A DNA stretch of 48,623 bases from CAYMQB01 sp964392665 (lineage in GTDB: Bacteria; Hydrothermota; E44-bin80), in contig CAYMQB010000015.1 in assembly GCA_964392665.1 (NCBI GenBank), forward strand, positions 1 through 48,623, in the 5' to 3' direction. Positions 34,009 to 42,333 of this stretch are shown here, one piece after another. The notes below the pieces were generated by a model, which worked only from the letters and a program-made list of their open reading frames with translations, was not told where the DNA came from and did no database searches. Each line of letters opens with the position of its first letter. Positions within the stretch are counted from its first letter, which is position 1. Position numbers and translations under genes: made by a program.

Positions 34009-35346
34009 ATGAAAGTGGTTTTAATTTTCGTGCTTTTTGCATTCTCAGAAGTGTTGGCAGATGAATACAATCCTACTACACTCGTGGTTCCCCCTTTCAG
34101 ACATACATTTGGATACAGCAAGATTACGCGTTCTGCATTGAAAACGACCCTCGGTGGCAAGTTTCAGTTCAACAATCCACAGGGAATTGCAGCAGTGAAA
34201 CTTAAAGCCTTGGACGACAGGTCCACAAAGGACGATGACGACGAACTTACAGTATTTGCTGTAAATTCCGGTGCCTCTGAAATATTCTATAACAAAGGTT
34301 TCAAGGGAGCAGCAACTTTTGGCGAATTCGGAAGCAGTGATGGTAAACTCTGGAGTCCAAAAGGAATATGCGCAAATCCAGAAGGGGATGTCTGGGTTGC
34401 TGACACAAAGAATGAAAGAATAGTGAAACTATTCTGCGATGGTAAAACCCTCGAGTTCGTGAAATCCATAGGAGAATTCGGATTATTCAACGGTGAATTC
34501 GACAGTCCAAGCGACGTAGCATTGAGCCCAAAAGGCAAAGTTTATGTCGCAGATACAGGAAATGACAGGATTCAGGTTTTCTCATCCGAGGGAGAGTTCC
34601 TGTTCGCATTTTCAGGCACCGCAGATTTCCATCTTACTAAGCCAACTGCCATTGCAGTTATGGAAGAAAACGAAAGGTGGTCCTACTTTGGTGAGTCTTT
34701 CATCGTAGTCGTTGACGATAACGGAACAAGGATAGTTCAACTCACAATGGAAGGGAAACCTATTTCAAGTATATCGATGATTGCTCTGGGTATCGAACGT
34801 GCCAAATTGAAGTTCGTTGCAATAGATTATTACTCCAATATATATGTAACAGATGAAGGAAATTCACAGGTTCATATTTTTGATAGAAAACTTGGATTTT
34901 TGACTTCATTTGGAAGGCAAGGTTCCGGTAAAGCGGAATTTTATCATCCCCGTGGAATAACTATATGGAGAAGATTTGGTCAGGTTTTTATACTCGGAGA
35001 AAATGAGGCACAGTATTACTGGATTGGTACAGATGCTTATGTAAAAGGGATTTTTCCTTCAATTTTCACTGAACTTGAACCGGGAGCAACAATTTCCCTT
35101 TTTATAACCCAACCCGCTCACATTAACATAACAATCCGTGATAAGGAAACAAAAAAACTTGTAAGAACACTAATTCCTAAACTAAAAAGGGATGTTGGAG
35201 AAGAAAATATAGTGTGGAATGGACTTGACAACAAAGGAAAATTAGTACTCCCCGGTGTTTACAAAATAGAGATTACACTTAAACCAACGTATTCTTCCAA
35301 AAAGGATTTCACCAAGAAATTAACCTGCTATGTGGAAAGGAAATGA
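34009..35346 (+). CDS. Exported NHL-repeat propeller protein with FlgD-like C-terminal domain
   Basis: The 445-residue product has a short signal peptide (about 1-17). Six NHL-type propeller blades follow, with repeats such as PKGICANPEGDVWVADTKNE, VALSPKGKVYVADTGNDRI and NIYVTDEGNSQVHIF. The last 90 residues form an FlgD-type Ig domain (NITIRDKETKKLVRTL, then WNGLDNKGKLVLPGVYKI). Such domains recur in FCB-group exported proteins. The propeller may bind protein, glycan or RNA; the ligand is unknown. Its stop overlaps the next start (ATGA at 35343-35346), so it is produced together with the barrel-like protein. It has its own promoter. Confidence 0.85.
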   Translation: MKVVLIFVLFAFSEVLADEYNPTTLVVPPFRHTFGYSKITRSALKTTLGGKFQFNNPQGIAAVKLKALDDRSTKDDDDELTVFAVNSGASEIFYNKGFKGAATFGEFGSSDGKLWSPKGICANPEGDVWVADTKNERIVKLFCDGKTLEFVKSIGEFGLFNGEFDSPSDVALSPKGKVYVADTGNDRIQVFSSEGEFLFAFSGTADFHLTKPTAIAVMEENERWSYFGESFIVVVDDNGTRIVQLTMEGKPISSISMIALGIERAKLKFVAIDYYSNIYVTDEGNSQVHIFDRKLGFLTSFGRQGSGKAEFYHPRGITIWRRFGQVFILGENEAQYYWIGTDAYVKGIFPSIFTELEPGATISLFITQPAHINITIRDKETKKLVRTLIPKLKRDVGEENIVWNGLDNKGKLVLPGVYKIEITLKPTYSSKKDFTKKLTCYVERK

Positions 35347-36701
35347 TGTTTTTTTCTTTCTTTTTATTCCTATCTTTGATTTCTCAGGAAACATACTTCG
35401 AAAATCTACATTTTTATCCTTTTGAACTAAAACCGCAGCAAATCCAAATTTCTCCATTCAGGGGAGAACAGAACATATTCGAAGTAACCCAGCCATACGT
35501 ATTGGTCCTAAAAGAAAACCTGCTATTCTACGATGTAACCAATAAAAAATCAATCCCTTTCCCTGGCTACAAATACCAAACCGTTATTAACTACATCACA
35601 TTCGATGAAAGCTTCACTGTTCCTGCATATATATCCCAGAATATCTATTTTAGCACAATACAGGTTTATTCACCGGTGAATTCGGATGTCTATCCAGCAT
35701 ATGTAATGCCCATGAGTTTTCAAGCCCAAGTTCCTTTCTCCCAGATTAGGTTGTTTAAGAAGAAGACAGGAAGCGAGAATATAGAATTCTCATTTGGTAG
35801 AAACATCACAAAATACGGTATGTTCAACATTGCTGCCGATTACTTAAATCAAACTGCGGGTACTAGAACTTCAATAGCGATAGATTCCGATTTCAAACTT
35901 CCTTTAAACAACCATTCCCATCTCATTTTCTTAAACATAAAAGATGACAATTACACGAATCCTGTTGAAAATAGCCTAACCTGTTTTTCCATTTCAAGAA
36001 AACAGGCAGATATCAATTTTTTCAGAAAAAACACACATGCAGAAGATATATTGGGTTTGGTCTCAAACGTATACTTTACCGTGCCGCATCAAAAAATAAC
36101 ATTTGGTTTTGATTATCCGAATTTTGATTCAACGAATTATTTAATTACTCTCATTGACAGAATTAACACTCCTCCTTTGTTCTACTTTGTTCCGAGATTT
36201 GTGATTGATGCAAATAAAGAATATGCCCTTTCTTTGGGTTTAGGATACCACCCTACTGACGATGCTTTTCTTTTCGGCAATATACTGAAGAAAGAGAAAA
36301 ATGCTCTTTACTACAACTTTGGTTTCAGAACAAGGGCATACAATGCACATTTTGAGGCCTACGTTTACTCGCAAGAAGATTTCCCGGAAGACAGCTCAGG
36401 AATTGTTTTATCTTACAATGGGAATGTCTTTCCGGACCTGTCCATATCATCTCTAATTGTCACAAACTTCAATACCGAAACCTTTGCATACATTGAGCCC
36501 TTTTATCGGAAACCGTTTAAGGAAGGAAAACTCAAAACCGGTATCTTTTCGGGTATAGGATATAATCAGGACACGGTGACAGTAAATACGGGCATTCTAA
36601 TCGAAATAATAAATGTCTCTATATACTTCGTCTTCGATGATATAATCGACAGCGTGCAAAGAGAGTACAAGTTTGGGGTTCAATGGAATTTCTACGATTA
36701 G
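35343..36701 (+). CDS. Exported protein of unknown function, probable outer-membrane barrel
   Basis: I recognise no family for this 452-residue product. It has a hydrophobic N-terminus (about 1-15) and long alternating aromatic-polar strands, typical of outer-membrane barrels. It ends in FGVQWNFYD, much like the FGMQWR ending of the barrel-like protein at 2159-4120, which may point to a shared type of C-terminal strand. The start overlaps the NHL gene stop by an ATGA. Together the pair looks like a surface barrel plus a secreted propeller. The gene faces hslV with a 34 bp gap. Confidence 0.7.
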   Translation: MMFFSFFLFLSLISQETYFENLHFYPFELKPQQIQISPFRGEQNIFEVTQPYVLVLKENLLFYDVTNKKSIPFPGYKYQTVINYITFDESFTVPAYISQNIYFSTIQVYSPVNSDVYPAYVMPMSFQAQVPFSQIRLFKKKTGSENIEFSFGRNITKYGMFNIAADYLNQTAGTRTSIAIDSDFKLPLNNHSHLIFLNIKDDNYTNPVENSLTCFSISRKQADINFFRKNTHAEDILGLVSNVYFTVPHQKITFGFDYPNFDSTNYLITLIDRINTPPLFYFVPRFVIDANKEYALSLGLGYHPTDDAFLFGNILKKEKNALYYNFGFRTRAYNAHFEAYVYSQEDFPEDSSGIVLSYNGNVFPDLSISSLIVTNFNTETFAYIEPFYRKPFKEGKLKTGIFSGIGYNQDTVTVNTGILIEIINVSIYFVFDDIIDSVQREYKFGVQWNFYD

Positions 36702-36735
36702 CTCCCAATTTGGTAGCCCAGCTTATGTTCCGCGC

Positions 36736-37266
36736 TTAAGTTTGTAATTCTTCTATCGTTATCTCTTTATTCGTGTATATGCAAATGGACGCAGCGATAA
36801 TCAAAGATTCTTCCACTATCTTTCTCGTGTCAAGCTCGGAAAATTTCATAAACGCAGTCGCTGCAGCAAGGGCATAAGGTCCTCCGGAACCTATCGCAAT
36901 AACTTTGTTGTCGGGTTCGATTACTTCCCCGTTTCCGGAAATAAGAAGTGCATTGTTCTTGTCAAGAACCGCAAGAAGTGCCTCAAGCCTTCTTAAGTAC
37001 TTGTCCGTTCTCCAGTCTTTTGCAAGCTCTACTGCTGACCTTGTAAGATTTCCACGATATTCTTTGAGTTTCTCTTCGAATCTTTCAAAAAGCGTAAAAG
37101 CATCGGCAACAGAACCAGCAAAACCTGCAAGCACCTTTCCATCATACAGTTTTCTTATCTTCTTTGCTTTTTCTTTGATTACGGTATCCTTCATTGTTAC
37201 CTGCCCATCTCCTCCAATCACAACCTTTCCGTTATAAATAATCCCTAATATCGTCGTGGCTTTCAT
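36736..37266 (-). CDS. hslV: ATP-dependent protease peptidase subunit HslV
   Basis: HslV is the threonine-protease core that works with the ATPase HslU. The 176-residue product carries TTI after a three-residue propeptide (MKA), so the catalytic Thr is residue 4. It also has the conserved GGDGQVT, GKVLAGFAGSVADA, DWRTDKYLRRLEA and GSGGPYALAAA segments. Bacillus and Thermotoga enzymes have comparable short propeptides. GGAGGG precedes the ATG. HslU is not adjacent and is not in the window. The gene is downstream of the GGDEF-ATPase protein, separated by a low-complexity stretch. Confidence 0.95.
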   Translation of the reverse strand: MKATTILGIIYNGKVVIGGDGQVTMKDTVIKEKAKKIRKLYDGKVLAGFAGSVADAFTLFERFEEKLKEYRGNLTRSAVELAKDWRTDKYLRRLEALLAVLDKNNALLISGNGEVIEPDNKVIAIGSGGPYALAAATAFMKFSELDTRKIVEESLIIAASICIYTNKEITIEELQT

Positions 37267-37288
37267 AATCCCTCCATTTCTTAGTCTT

Positions 37289-37324
37289 TTTAGTTTATCT
37301 GGTTTGTTTAGTTTGTTTGGTTAG
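37289..37324. repeat. Low-complexity TTTGGTTAG-type repeat
   Basis: This stretch between hslV and the GGDEF gene consists of near-periodic TTTAGTTT/GTTTGG words. Its complement resembles AAACCAATTAAACAA at 10675-10698 and AACCAATCCAACTAA at 40465-40497. No protein or RNA gene is visible. Confidence 0.4.
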
Positions 37325-40300
37325 AGCACAGCGTTTGTTTCACTCCGTCTTTTCATTCTCTTCATTATCATATCCACCTTCTCCCGTGCTTTTCTCGCAC
37401 CAAGTTCGGAAAAAATCGCTCGTGACTTCACAAGTTCTCTCATTGCTTTTTTGAGGTTGCCCTCACGATATAGTGTAAGGCATAATTCCAGGATGGACTT
37501 TCCTAACTCATATCTCTCTTCATTCTCATTCAGCATCTCAATGGACATTTCTGCAAACTTCCTCGAATCGTCGAATTTTTTTTTCTTGCGCAAATATTTT
37601 GCCTTTACTCTATAGTATTGTGACTTCTGAAAATCAGTTCCATTGGAATCCACCAATTTTTCCAGACTTTCAAGGTATTCTTTTGCTTTATTTAATTCCT
37701 TCCTGAAAATGGATAATTCAAACAGTGTATTTACATTGTCGATTTTCATCCCGACTGCATTCGTTTCATCGAATATTTTTCCGGCTCTCTTCAGGAAATA
37801 ACCAGAGGTTTTATAATTTCCGTAAAACATGTGGCACGTCCCAATATTATGGTATGTCGTTGCTAATTCAATCCTCCCACCAGATTTTAATCTGAGCTTT
37901 ACCGCTTTTCTGAAAAACCCGAGACTTTCCTCATAAAAACCTTGCTTTAAAAGAAGGGTGCCGATATTGTCATAATTCCTACCCAACAAGGAACTAAGAT
38001 TCTTGGCTAATGCCATTTCAATACCTTTCCTGTAGTATGTCTCTGCTTCATCCCACCTTCCAAGAGATTCGCTTATTATTCCAAGATTCGTATAAGTCCT
38101 ATTCTCTTCGTTGATCTTTCCGCTCTTCTTAAAAATCTGAACTGCCTCAGAAATGTACTTTTGAGCATCTTTTAATCTTCCCTGAGACCATTTGATGATT
38201 CCAAGTCTATTCATCGCAAGACCAACTTGTGCTTCTTTCATTTCCCTTTTGAAAAGTTTAATAGCTTTAAACATCATGTTTTCACCAAGTTCATACTCTC
38301 CCTTGAACCAAAAAATGCCACCGGTTATATAGTATCCTGTCGCCTCCTCTTCCTTATTCATATATCGTTTGGATAGATCAATGGATTTTTTTACATATTC
38401 CAAAGCCTTGTCTAACTTACCCATTTGCATCAAAGTATCTGCAATTTGATTGAGAATTCTGCATGAAGATGCCTTGCCCTGAAGTCCCAAACTCAATAAC
38501 AAATCGATAGCAAGTTCATATCTTCCCGTTTTTCTATATAATTCAGAAAGCCTTAGACTCGAGTCCAATTTCTCTCCCGGACATATCTTGATCATTTCCT
38601 TATGGAGTTTAATCGCTTCGGGAAATTTTCCAGCGATTTCATAAGCTTTAGCAGCGGTGGATACTATGTTAGCATACTTGCTGCTCTCTGTTTCTGTATT
38701 TCTGATAAGATAATCCGCATATTTTTCAGCATCGGGGAAGTAACCCAATTTGATACCTTGCTCGCAGATATTCATTGCAGTAGAAATTGCCTTTTGCCTC
38801 ATACCTGCAAGAGTATAATGGTAAAATATCTGTTGTTGCAGATTTTCAACACCCCTTTCGTTTAGAATGGCTGCGACCTTTTTGTGCAAAACTTTTCTTT
38901 CCGTACTCTGCAACCTTGTCCTGAAGAAGTCATGGAAAAACAGTCTGAAAGTGAATTCTCCATTGCCATTATCAACTATCAATTTGTATTCAAGCGGACT
39001 CTTCAGTAATTGCAAAACAGATTCTAGGTCGATATTTTTGACTGCTTTCAAGGTGTCCATATTGAATCTTTTTCCAATAATGGAAGCGGTACTTAGGATT
39101 GCGCTTTCTTCCCTGGTCAGTCCCTGAGTCATATCAGCCAGCAATCCAAGAAGATTCTCGGGAAGTATTTCCTGTCTTTCGCTGATTTTGAGTTTATATT
39201 CGCCATTTATCTTACCTATCATTCCTTTAGAAATTAGAACCTTAAGAAGTTCCTCGCATAACAGAGCATTTCCTTCCGTCTTTGAATATAGAAAACCTAA
39301 TAGCTCTTTATCGACTCTTATCCCCCCGAGAAAGCTCTTAACCAGTATGTTAAACTCCTTTTTGCAGAACGGTTTAATCTTTAAAGTCATCACATCCACA
39401 TACTCTTCGATGTTCTTTTCAAGAATTCTTGCATCTCCCCACCCTATCTTACGCACCACAATCAAAATCAATAAAGACAACGGAATAGAGCGCCTGAATA
39501 AATCTTTAACGGTGGAAATATTTTCCGCATTTTCCCTGAAATTGTCTATGAAAATCATCTGGTAACTGTTGCTTTTAGAAAAACCGCCCGACAGTTTACC
39601 TGATTTTACAAACCCATTCTTGTAACCAGTTTTGTCGAAATCGATTATTTTGACAACCACTTTTCTAATATGAACATAGTCAAGAAAGCGATTACACAAA
39701 AAAGTCTTTCCAACACCACTTTCACCTCTTACAACAACCACTTTGTTACTACCTTCCAATGCGGCTTCCAAGTATTCTATCATTTGTTGAAAAGGCTTCT
39801 CTCGACCTACAGGTATGGAAGACTTAGAAAGAACTTCTCTTTTTCCCTGTTCTTCATGGTCCTTTATGCAATACTGGTTACGACCATTTTTCTTTGCAAT
39901 GTATAACCTCTTATCGGCTTTACCTATTAATTTCTCAAGATTTTCACTGTCCCTGGGATACACTGCGATTCCTCCACTTAGGGTTAAACTTAGATTTGGT
40001 TTGCCTGCAAAAACCTTTTTACCAAAACTGGAAAACAGTCTTTCTGCGAACTTGAGGGATTCCCGACTACCCAATCCTGGAATCATTATTATGAATTCAT
40101 CACCACCCATTCTAATTACATATCCTTTTTTAGCTTTCTCTTTTAGGAATTTTGCCATACCAACAATTACCTGGTCACCTCGTTTATGACCACTGCAATC
40201 ATTAACGAGTTTAAAATTGTCTATGTCGAGCATAAAAAGGCTAAAATTTCCTGCCCTGGAAAGAGTAGCGAAAAGAGGTTTGAGAATATCTCTGGTATAT

Positions 40301-40347
40301 AAACCTGTAAGGCTATCTCTTACAGCATTTACGAATTCTTCACGCAT
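37321..40347 (-). CDS. GGDEF diguanylate cyclase fused to ATPase and TPR regulatory domains
   Basis: The 1008-residue cytoplasmic protein has three parts. First comes a GGDEF domain (about 1-165) with D41 and an intact GGDEF at 81-85. The RxxD product-inhibition site is absent. Next is an AAA/STAND-type NTPase (about 180-520) with Walker A GESGVGKT at 208-215, similar to the ATPases of adenylate/guanylate-cyclase and LuxR-type proteins. Last are about ten TPR repeats (about 530-980), with YYITGGIFWFKGEYELGENM and NLGIISESLGRWDEAETYY as examples. It should make c-di-GMP under control of a ligand or partner sensed by the ATPase-TPR part. No PilZ or EAL gene is intact nearby, although a PilZ-like relic lies at 6904-7032. 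Confidence 0.9.
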   Translation of the reverse strand: MREEFVNAVRDSLTGLYTRDILKPLFATLSRAGNFSLFMLDIDNFKLVNDCSGHKRGDQVIVGMAKFLKEKAKKGYVIRMGGDEFIIMIPGLGSRESLKFAERLFSSFGKKVFAGKPNLSLTLSGGIAVYPRDSENLEKLIGKADKRLYIAKKNGRNQYCIKDHEEQGKREVLSKSSIPVGREKPFQQMIEYLEAALEGSNKVVVVRGESGVGKTFLCNRFLDYVHIRKVVVKIIDFDKTGYKNGFVKSGKLSGGFSKSNSYQMIFIDNFRENAENISTVKDLFRRSIPLSLLILIVVRKIGWGDARILEKNIEEYVDVMTLKIKPFCKKEFNILVKSFLGGIRVDKELLGFLYSKTEGNALLCEELLKVLISKGMIGKINGEYKLKISERQEILPENLLGLLADMTQGLTREESAILSTASIIGKRFNMDTLKAVKNIDLESVLQLLKSPLEYKLIVDNGNGEFTFRLFFHDFFRTRLQSTERKVLHKKVAAILNERGVENLQQQIFYHYTLAGMRQKAISTAMNICEQGIKLGYFPDAEKYADYLIRNTETESSKYANIVSTAAKAYEIAGKFPEAIKLHKEMIKICPGEKLDSSLRLSELYRKTGRYELAIDLLLSLGLQGKASSCRILNQIADTLMQMGKLDKALEYVKKSIDLSKRYMNKEEEATGYYITGGIFWFKGEYELGENMMFKAIKLFKREMKEAQVGLAMNRLGIIKWSQGRLKDAQKYISEAVQIFKKSGKINEENRTYTNLGIISESLGRWDEAETYYRKGIEMALAKNLSSLLGRNYDNIGTLLLKQGFYEESLGFFRKAVKLRLKSGGRIELATTYHNIGTCHMFYGNYKTSGYFLKRAGKIFDETNAVGMKIDNVNTLFELSIFRKELNKAKEYLESLEKLVDSNGTDFQKSQYYRVKAKYLRKKKKFDDSRKFAEMSIEMLNENEERYELGKSILELCLTLYREGNLKKAMRELVKSRAIFSELGARKAREKVDMIMKRMKRRSETNAVL

Positions 40348-40712
40348 TTTTAACCACAGTTATTCCACGATTTAACATCAATTCAAGTTTTCCTACAATC
40401 CCAGCAAAATTTTTTTGCCACTGATTTCACAGATTAAGAAAGTATTTCAAGGTTTCGACTAATAAAACCAATCCAACTAATTCAACCAATCAGACAGTTT
40501 TGAGCCACAGATTAATAGTTTACTTTCTTTCCTTCGTCATTGCGAGTTTACCTTCATAATTTCTGCCAAAGCAATCTCATATTGTATAGCATTGATATTT
40601 CATTACAGCAGCAGGCGTTTAATTCACAGGCGAAGCAGTTTGTTCGCAGCACGAAGTGCGTTTGTTTCACAGCGTAGCGTCTAATTTCCGTTTCCCTCTT
40701 CCCTCTTCTGCA
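40348..40712. repeat. 365 bp gap made of repeat fragments
   Basis: No gene is visible between the GGDEF gene and guaB. It holds CCACAG-type words (40354-40359, 40503-40510), an AACCAATCCAAC low-complexity stretch (40465-40497) and a GTCATTGCGAG repeat (40536-40578). A cluster of short palindromic words at 40623-40679 follows: TTCACAGGCGAAGC, GCACGAAGTGC and TTTCACAGCGTAGCG. Confidence 0.55.
40536..40578 (+). repeat. GTCATTGCGAG...AAGCAATCTC repeat
   Basis: GTCATTGCGAG at 40536-40546 and AAGCAATCTC at 40569-40578 frame a 22-base variable middle. Four more copies lie at 47272-47315 (reverse), 47328-47370, 48412-48457 and 48574-48608 (reverse). This kind of small intergenic palindrome is widespread in bacteria. 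Confidence 0.75.
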
Positions 40713-42170
40713 TTACGAGAAGATACCGTAATTGGGGGGTTCCTTTGTGATGGTCACATCGTGCGGATGACTCTCTCTTAAACCTGCATTTGTAATTTTC
40801 ACGAATTCTGCTCTTTCCTGTAATTCCCTGATATTTTTAGCTCCTACATACCCCATACCCGACTTTAAACCACCTACAAGCTGAAAAACAACTTCCTTTA
40901 ATGTCCCTGAATAGGAAATCCTTCCAACAACCCCCTCCGGAATCAGTTCCTTCATACTTTCCTGAAAGTATCGATCTTTACTTCCTTGCTTCATCGCATC
41001 TATCGAACCCATCCCTCTATAGACCTTGTACCTTCTTCCCTCGAGAATAATTGTTTCACCTGGACTCTCTTCTGTGCCAGCAAGCAACACTCCGAGCATA
41101 ACAGCATTTGCGCCGGAAGCGATTGCCTTAACAATATCACCGGAATACTTAATTCCACCATCTGCAATCACGGGAATCTTGTATTTCCTGGCAACCTCCG
41201 AAACATTCCTGATTGCTGTGACCTGTGGAACACCAACTCCTGTAATTACTCTTGTAGTACAGATCGATCCTGGTCCTACGCCAACCTTTATGGCATTAAC
41301 CCCGATCTTGATAATCTCCCTTGCTGCATTTGCCGTGGCAACGTTTCCAACAACAAGCTCGATGTCACTGAAATTTTTCCTTACCTGCTTCACTGTTGCT
41401 ATTACTCCTTTTGAATGAGCATGAGCCGAATCCACCACTATTGCATCGGCCCCCGCACGCACGAGTGCACTAACCCTTCTAAGTGTATCATTAGAGATGC
41501 CAACCGCTGCACCTACTCTTAATCTTCCAAAAACATCCTTTGATGCATCTGGAAATTCCTCTATTTTCTTAAGGTCTCTCATCGTGATAAGACCTTTCAA
41601 TAAACCTTTCCTATCAACTATTGGAAGTTTCTCTATTTTATGTTTTTTAAAAACCTTTCTTGCCTCTCTACTCGTTGTCCCAACAGGTGCGGTAATGATA
41701 TTTTCCTTTGTCATAATCGCTTCAACTTTCTTCTTCGGGTTATTCTCAAATATTATATCTCTTGTTGTAAGAATACCAACAAGCTTCCCATTTCTATCCA
41801 CAACTAGAACTCCGGATATAGAGTATTCTTCCATTGCGTTTTTGGCATCTATAAGAAAATTGTCAGGTAAAATCGTTACAGGCTCTTTAATCATTACGCT
41901 TCTTGAACGTTTTACCCTATCCACCTCCTGCGCTTGATGTTCGATAGACATATTTTTGTGAATTATACCCATTCCACCTTGCCTGGCTACTGCAATTGCA
42001 AGTTTCGATTCCGTGACAGTATCCATTGCAGCACTTAGAATGGGAATGTTAAGTCCAATTTTCTTTGTTAACTTTGTCTTGATATCTACATTGCTGGGAA
42101 GAACATCCGATTTTTGTGGAACCAGCAAAACATCTTCGAAGGTTAGCGCTTCCTTTATTATGCCTTTCAT
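40713..42170 (-). CDS. guaB: Inosine-5'-monophosphate dehydrogenase
   Basis: It oxidises IMP to XMP, the committed step to GMP. The 485-residue TIM barrel has a pair of CBS domains inserted at about 92-205. The active-site loop GPGSICTTRVITGVGVPQ has catalytic Cys304. It also has the IMP-binding DGGIKYSGD and the flap MGSIDAMKQGSKDRYF. All catalytic parts are intact. AGGAG lies just upstream of the ATG. A promoter at 42294-42322 gives a leader of about 118 nt, which contains a short inverted repeat. Its product XMP is the substrate of the guaA ATPase subunit at 8611. Confidence 0.97.
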   Translation of the reverse strand: MKGIIKEALTFEDVLLVPQKSDVLPSNVDIKTKLTKKIGLNIPILSAAMDTVTESKLAIAVARQGGMGIIHKNMSIEHQAQEVDRVKRSRSVMIKEPVTILPDNFLIDAKNAMEEYSISGVLVVDRNGKLVGILTTRDIIFENNPKKKVEAIMTKENIITAPVGTTSREARKVFKKHKIEKLPIVDRKGLLKGLITMRDLKKIEEFPDASKDVFGRLRVGAAVGISNDTLRRVSALVRAGADAIVVDSAHAHSKGVIATVKQVRKNFSDIELVVGNVATANAAREIIKIGVNAIKVGVGPGSICTTRVITGVGVPQVTAIRNVSEVARKYKIPVIADGGIKYSGDIVKAIASGANAVMLGVLLAGTEESPGETIILEGRRYKVYRGMGSIDAMKQGSKDRYFQESMKELIPEGVVGRISYSGTLKEVVFQLVGGLKSGMGYVGAKNIRELQERAEFVKITNAGLRESHPHDVTITKEPPNYGIFS

Positions 42171-42207
42171 GTCATCTCCTCACTTAATTAACGGTACCGT
42201 GAAAAAC

Positions 42208-42262
42208 TTAACCACAGATTCACCTTGTTAGATGTGTACTACCTAACGGGGGAGCACAGACT
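42208..42262. repeat. CCACAGATTCACC repeat with GTTAG/CTAAC inverted repeat in the guaB leader
   Basis: TTAACCACAGATTCACC at 42208-42224 is identical to 6732-6748. GTTAG (42227-42231) and CTAAC (42243-42247) then flank an 11-base middle, followed by GGGGGAGCACAG. This could be a diverged relative of the 32 bp GTTAGAAT hairpin element. It lies within the predicted 5' untranslated region of guaB. Confidence 0.45.
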
Positions 42263-42293
42263 AAAGATTTGTTTTCCTTTCTATCCATATTGA

Positions 42294-42322
42294 TATATAT
42301 CAAAAGAAAAACGAAAAGTCAA
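42294..42322 (-). promoter_or_regulatory. Sigma70-type promoter of guaB
   Basis: On the minus strand TTGACT (42322-42317), a 17 bp spacer and TATATA (42299-42294). It lies in the gap after the acyltransferase stop. Confidence 0.6.
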
Positions 42323-42333
42323 CCGAAAAATCA

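Noticed and set aside
36736..37266. Complete HslUV operon
   Set aside because: Only hslV is present. The neighbouring ATPase domain at 37321-40347 belongs to a GGDEF-TPR protein and is not HslU.
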